The translations under genes were made by a program, and so were the position numbers. Below are positions 59,189 through 64,000 of a stretch of DNA of 64,000 bases, piece by piece. This stretch comes from Hymenopellis radicata (lineage: Eukaryota; Basidiomycota; Agaricomycetes; Agaricales; Physalacriaceae): contig JADNRX010000012.1 of NCBI GenBank assembly GCA_015501595.1, positions 186,001 through 250,000 on the forward strand. Direction: 5' to 3'. How positions within the stretch are numbered: position 1 is the stretch's first letter; every line of letters begins with the position of its first letter. The notes beneath the pieces are model-generated. The model had not been told where the DNA came from and did not search any database. It was given only the letters and a program-made list of their open reading frames with translations.

Positions 59189-60527
59189 ATGCTAACCGTC
59201 AGTCGGCGATGGTGCATCCTACAGAGAGCTCGTCGCCTCTCTACCGCGGCCGATGTCGACAAATCTACTCTTCGCCTCGTCCGTATCCACGGCCTACCTA
59301 CAGGTTATAACCTATCAGAAGTGGTCACAGCGGCAAGATGCACGCCCATCCAGCAGGTCATACCCGCGGAGAACCAAGTCGGCCTGAGATTCTACTCGTG
59401 GACGCAGGCGCGGCGTGCGCCAAAACCGCCGCAATCAAAGTAGCGGGCAACGAGTACCGGGTTGAGCTGGATAAAAGCGGCAACGGGGACCTTATTGGCG
59501 CGGACGTTGTAGCGCGGTTGGGTGGTCTGCACGCGCATCGGTCGTTGCAAGTCCACTTCCACGGAGGGACCCGATTGTCGGCGCGGGACATTGAACAAGG
59601 ACTGGCGTCTGCTGGGCCGCGGGAGTATTGTCGTACTTTTGTGACCAAGAGCGGAAAGGTTGGTGTGAATATCGCGTTTCTCGATGAAAAGGATGCTGTG
59701 CGTGCCCTCTCTTCTCTTCCTATTTCCTCTCCTTATTAACTGCGTTGTTCTTAGTTTTATTATTCCACTCTGAGAAAAGCCTTCCCGGGATTCAAATGGG
59801 CGGCCTGTGCATTCATGAGCTTCTTCCCCAAGAAAATGGCCCACCTCCGACGCGTCTTGATCACTCAAGTACCGACTGAAGATGCCGCGGCTCTCGCAGA
59901 ACAGGTGGAAGCTATCTCTGTTAGCAAGTCCAACCTCGGTGAGAGTATCACGTACATGGGACACGCGCAGGATACGATGGTGTGTCTCTTTATCCTTGTA
60001 TGCCCAGTGTAACTGATTATAATTGGTAGACTATTGACTTCCGATATCCCTACCAAGCCGCGCACTTTTATCGTCGCTTCCCCGTACACGTACCTGGGCT
60101 AACGCTCCACATAACGCCTCTGCAAACCTCAGACTACCCCATGTCGCTCGCGATGAACTCTGGCGCGGGGCGTACAGTCCGCCTACACCTAGACTCTCCC
60201 CCAACAATCGCCTCACTTCGTCGCCATTTCGAAGAGTTCGGCTCATTTGATCCCAAAATCGACGAGTCGTAAGTCCTTCCATAAAATGAGACGTCCTACT
60301 GATGATGTAGGAATCGCGTCCTGCTCAAATTCCACTCCATACACAACGCATGCAAGGCCGTGCATCGCATGGCGCAGGGGGACCATTCACTTCCGCCGAA
60401 TTATACAGGTGTATTGATATCGTTTGCTGTGAAGGATAGTATACAGAAGACAAAACCTGTACCTATCAAGGCGACGATATTTGGCTGGAAAAAACCCTAT
60501 TCGTGGATGCTTGATGAATTTCAATAA
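59189..60527 (+). CDS. RRM-like mitochondrial protein
   Basis: The start at 59189 gives MLTVSRRWCILQRARRLSTA, a mitochondrial presequence. RNP-type motifs follow: LRLVRIHGLPTGYNLSEVV (RNP2-like), VGLRF...DAGAACAKTAAI (RNP1 plus helix), then a second unit with HRSLQVHFHGGTRLSARDIE and KVGVNIAFLDEKDAVRAL, and a third with RVLITQVPTEDAAALAEQVE and RVLLKFHSIHNACKAVHRMA. The end is KKPYSWMLDEFQ at 60527. A one-base frame change near 59398 (TACTC before GTGGAC) has no good intron. The function is probably organellar RNA binding, by motif only. Confidence 0.6.
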
Positions 60528-60628
60528 AAAATGCATACACCACAATCATCATTTGAAGGGAAGACTCGAGGTTCACGGTTTATAGCGCAATAACTAGGGG
60601 GAACGGTGACTGGGATTCGACGGCTTCC

Positions 60629-60967
60629 ATGGGTCGCTGGGCCACGCCAGGCTTGTCGACAAATGTGGGCACGGTGTATGCAGCTGCGTTGGTTTTCAGC
60701 CCTCGTTGCTACTCGACAAAATTTCCAACAAAAAACACATACGGTGGCCGTGGCGAAGCCTCCGACCTGTTCCTTGACGCTAACGACGTCGTTCGCATGA
60801 TTGAGGTGTTATTGTTTCCAAAAGTCGGCGGAGATCAGTGTAGAATTGTGGCGCTTTTCCTCTTCCAAATGCAAGGTCGGCGCGTTTCTTCCGCTGCAGG
60901 AGCCTCGCAGATTTCTCGTTGTCTCCATTCCGCCATTTCAACGAGCAAATTCGGCCCAGAAAGTTAA
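60629..60967 (+). CDS. Candidate small protein, weak
   Basis: The ATG at 60629 opens 112 codons: MGRWATPGLSTNVGTVYAAA, CYSTKFPTKNTYGGRGEASD, LFLDANDVVRMIEVLLFPK. The start could be a presequence. No domain is recognised, and overlapping frames on both strands are also open, so coding status is doubtful. Confidence 0.25.
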   Translation: MGRWATPGLSTNVGTVYAAALVFSPRCYSTKFPTKNTYGGRGEASDLFLDANDVVRMIEVLLFPKVGGDQCRIVALFLFQMQGRRVSSAAGASQISRCLHSAISTSKFGPES

Positions 60968-61313
60968 ACGCATCCGGGACTCGTTGTTGAAGCCTGCCGA
61001 TTTGGTCGAATGTGGGTCCTCGCTCCCATATGTATCCTCGCTTATCAGCAGCTGTCCAACCCCCCACGCGGCACCTTGTTCTGGGAACCCCATTCTTTTG
61101 TTCATTCCATTGTGACTGACTTTCCTCAGAATTCTTGAGAATGCCCCAGAACGGAGATCTGGGTTTCGAGTTTGCAACGCGTCATCCGCTCTCCCTGCGC
61201 ATAATTTCATTGGTGAAGTCATTAAAGCGACAAGAATGGACACAGAACCGCGTACGGGAATGCGATCTGACTACGCCACATCCGACAGGAGGTGTAACAC
61301 CATTCAAGCAGTG
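60968..61313. other. Intergenic region
   Basis: Between the weak candidate and the end of the second DUF6535 gene. No feature recognised. Confidence 0.35.
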
Positions 61314-63459
61314 TTACGCCGCGGCTGGTACAACATGTGTCGCGCTAACGAGACTCTCCCGCTGCTTACGATACCACTCAATCTTCTCGACAATGACAGT
61401 CCATTCCTGCTCTCGTTCCCCCAATCCGATTTCAAACTTCCGCCGCAAATCGTCTATTCCCACTACAAGGGCCTGCAGTTCTCGCAATGCAGAAGCTTCA
61501 GGAGGCGATCTAAACTCGGAGAGGTCCAAAAGCCTGCACTTCGGCCAGTCTATAAGACGCAGTCGGTGTGTGTCGCCCCTTTCCTCTATTTTCATAGCGC
61601 TACAGCACGCATCGAGGTACCCACGTATCATATGCGCGTCGGCCTCGGACTCTGAATCTGTGTCCGGGAGGAATCTTCGCAAAGCCATATGTAGCATTGC
61701 GATGAGGTTAGAGGCGACAGAGACAGAATGTGTAAAGCGCGTTCCCTCGTCGAAACCTATTACCATCTGCGCGAAGCGCGGTTCGTTTTTGCTGTCGACC
61801 AGCAGTCCGAAACAGAGGGATAGTATGGGTTCCACAGATGCACACAAGACCTCTCGTGTTAGCTCCCCTTCAGCAAGGAGCTGCCAGTATACGTCGTTGG
61901 TCATCATTACCATTTCTTTCGTCGAACCTATGGAGGAATGATTTAGTGACGGTTCATGATATCAGCACTAACTTACGCCAGTCAATGCCCATTAGACTTT
62001 CCCATTCCACCGCTGCGCCTTCGAATTTGGTGGCAACAACGCGCCGGAGGAAAAGCTCAATAAAATGTTTCTTCATGACCGGGTCAAGCTGGAGTTTGTG
62101 CTGCGCTAGATACGCAAATAATGCTCGATCCTTGGAAAACGCCCCATCTGATAATAGAGTCCGATCTGGCGGGTACAAAACATCACCCAGGATGTCACCA
62201 CGATACACCCATGGGATGTGATTTGCACTCAGTGAATGCAGTTCCGAAACACAATGATAGAGGTGGGGAATCATGTCAGGGTTCTGGGAAAAGGTGTCTT
62301 CGACCCATCCGATTGCGTGAGCTAAGTACTCGTTTGTGACATATGAGTTGTTCAGATGAACTCGTTCTAAATCTATCCAGTGTAATGCGGAAGTTCCATC
62401 GACACGTTTTTTGAGCTTCCCGGTAGTCGTCGGTATATAGCGCAACTTCCACAGGAAGTCAATGGAGCGAAGAAAGACCAAGGCCTGTGGAGACTTGTAC
62501 GCGCACAAATGGGTATACGGTTCTCCGAAAATAACCAGGAAAGTTGGAAAGACTGTGGTAACGAGGACCATCACATACGCTGCTCCAATGAAAGCAGTCA
62601 CAACGATTGCAACCGTCGTGTTACGGTCCCACAGCAGGTTCAACAAGCCGATGAAGAAGCAGAGCAAAGCAAGTTGAAGAAGGAGAGGTAGCATGGAAAG
62701 GATATCTTCAACTTTCCACTTTTTCAACGCTTCATAGCGCATCTGGCGTAACGCCAAACCGTGCCTGTAAGAAAGTCCGGCGTCCTTCTCGAACTCGCGA
62801 AGCCATTGCTTGCACAATATGCCTACCAGTGCGGCCACAAGCGCGATGGAAAGACTAAGAAACCAGAAGACGTTGATACGGATATCCGCCAGAGTAGGAG
62901 AAAAGTCCTGAGAGAGAGAAGCTATTGTACCGTTGGCACCATTGGCAAGCTGCTCTGAAATGCGAAGGAGTAAGAGGGCACTGGTATCTGCCGGATCGGG
63001 CTCGAGCCATTTGTACGATTCTATAGTGAATGCAGTCACGACTGCAGAGAAGAGACCTGCCTACAAAACAATGAAAAACACACCCTAAAGAGTACCGAGA
63101 TCAAGACTCACGAAGACAAGTAGCGTGTCGACGTCTTCTTTCCAGTCTTTGCAAACGACGGTGTCGTGTTTCTCGACAGCTTGATAGCATGCCTGCCAAG
63201 GTTCAGCATCATTTTTCCTCGGACATGGTCTCCTGTAGGGCTCGTGTTCCGCAAACTAGAGGGTATTAGACACGGCATGTTATTATCAGCCACAGTCGAG
63301 ACTTACCACTTTTCTTTGTTCAGAACTGAAGTCAGCGTCAGCGTCGCTCAGTGGTAAATTGACCAGGGGTGGTGCTTCGGGCGTCAACCAAATTTGCAAT
63401 GGAGTATCGCGACTCTGTTCAGATGAAGTGCGGGACGTGGTCGAAGACGATGTTGACAT
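61314..63459 (-). CDS. DUF6535 membrane protein, copy 2
   Basis: The start at 63459 gives MSTSSSTTSRTSSEQSRDTP; the N-terminus is S/T-rich. After two introns comes the DUF6535 core: EPWQACYQAVEKHDTVVCKD, DTLLVF/AGLFSAVVTAFTIE split by an intron at the same codon as copy 1, INVFWFLSLSIALVAALVGI then LCKQWLREFEKD, then spans around 62520-62700. The tail continues through WESLMGIDW, an intron, and MVMMTNDVYWQLLAEGELTR to the end VSATHVVPAAA at 61314. About 650 residues, shorter than the 999-residue copy 1. Function unknown. It lies head to head with RNase H-like copy 3, with 200 bp between starts. Confidence 0.8.
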
Positions 63460-63659
63460 ATTGACACTGGCCGCAGTCAATATTGGACGTTAAGGTGAAG
63501 TCTGCCAGCATTTTGAAGCCGCGTTAACCGCGAAGAATGATGTAAGTCTGATGGGCAGGCGTTGAAGCTGACAGCCTGAAGGAAGTGTAGTCCGGGACAG
63601 TCGGCCCGTACTGTACAGTAGTCAAACACGCGCAAACACCTCTCTTGATTTTGACATCG

Positions 63660-64000
63660 ATGGCAACCAACATCGTTGACCGGTCTTTGAAGCTCTGCGC
63701 TCGACTCTCTACTTATTCTGCAGAACAGCTCAAATTCGAATGTGCTACCTGCTACACCTACCAACTAGTTGATTGTGACTGCGTCTTTTGCAGCGCCCGC
63801 CTCGACAACTCCGACCCCTGTAGCCGTGATTACAGGATTCTGCTTGTTTATGTGGATGGCGCAGTCCCAAGAAACGGATATGCTGATGCGACGGCGGGCA
63901 TTGGAATCGTGACCGGGTCTACCCCAGACCAGCGCTGGAGCATACCTATTACCCAAGACATTGATCCAATCTCGCCGAGGACCAATCAGCGCGCCGAGCT
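63660..64000 (+). CDS. RNase H-like protein with Cys cluster, copy 3, runs off window
   Basis: The ATG at 63660 opens a frame that stays open to the window edge: MATNIVDRSLKLCARLSTYS, then the head FECATCYTYQLVDCDCVFCS, then the RNase H start ILLVYVDGAVPRNGYADATA, WSIPITQDIDPISP and RTNQRAEL, where the window ends. The first acidic residue (VDG) and the Glu of QRAEL are present. The Cys head has CxxC pairs but lacks the CHH segment of copies 1 and 2. Confidence 0.75.
   Translation, partial: MATNIVDRSLKLCARLSTYSAEQLKFECATCYTYQLVDCDCVFCSARLDNSDPCSRDYRILLVYVDGAVPRNGYADATAGIGIVTGSTPDQRWSIPITQDIDPISPRTNQRAE

Noticed and set aside
60605..60660. Possible minus-strand tRNA signal (GGGATTCGAC)
   Set aside because: Flanking sequence does not form a cloverleaf.
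60780..61243. Minus-strand frames near the weak candidate at 60629
   Set aside because: Overlap several other open frames on both strands; no domain or splice structure favours them.

Overview
The window reads as nuclear DNA of a filamentous basidiomycete, most likely Agaricomycetes. Genes are dense on both strands and cut by many 45-70 nt GT-AG introns. Housekeeping genes are clearly eukaryotic (uL3, eS7, Rab GTPase, PIP5K, TAF8, QCR9, mitochondrial uS11). Two genes carry DUF6535, a family I associate mainly with Agaricomycetes. I recognise no tRNA, rRNA, CRISPR array or intact transposon. All assignments come from reading translations and splice sites; no database search was run.

Layout: 1-5.2 kb is a tandem duplication of a secreted FAD-linked (BBE-type) oxidoreductase with its promoter; the left copy leaves the window and the right copy has frame breaks. 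5.2-8.1 kb is gene-poor apart from one small membrane-protein candidate. 8.1-12.1 kb is an Mrc1/claspin-like replication-checkpoint mediator. 12.6-16.3 kb has a DUF1479 putative Fe(II)/2-oxoglutarate oxygenase and an SNG1-like (DUF3533) membrane protein. 16.5-21.8 kb has a DUF6535 membrane protein and an Ede1/Eps15-like endocytic scaffold. 22-28.7 kb has uL3, a mitochondrial PPR protein, eS7 and a Rab with a large insertion. 29.5-36 kb has an unrecognised acidic protein, an AMMECR1-domain protein and a Cns1/TTC4 Hsp90 co-chaperone. 36.5-40.6 kb has a PIP5-kinase and an alpha/beta hydrolase.

41.3-49 kb is accessory: an RNase H-like gene, two decayed F-box-type copies in a 1.7-kb direct duplication, and gene-poor DNA. 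49-55.5 kb is compact: QCR9 and mitochondrial uS11 are head to head with 49 nt between start codons, followed by riboflavin kinase and TAF8, also head to head with 59 nt between start codons, then a SNAPC4-like Myb protein. 56-64 kb has an unrecognised protein, a second RNase H-like gene, a small spliced ORF, an RRM-like mitochondrial protein, a second DUF6535 gene, and the start of a third RNase H-like gene.

Two cross-cutting observations matter most. First, a small family of RNase H-like proteins with an N-terminal Cys/His cluster occurs three times, one copy divergent from a DUF6535 gene. Second, several otherwise good genes contain one-base frame changes, often in short C/G runs, which look like uncorrected assembly indels rather than true pseudogenes. 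Protein models in those genes should be treated as provisional.
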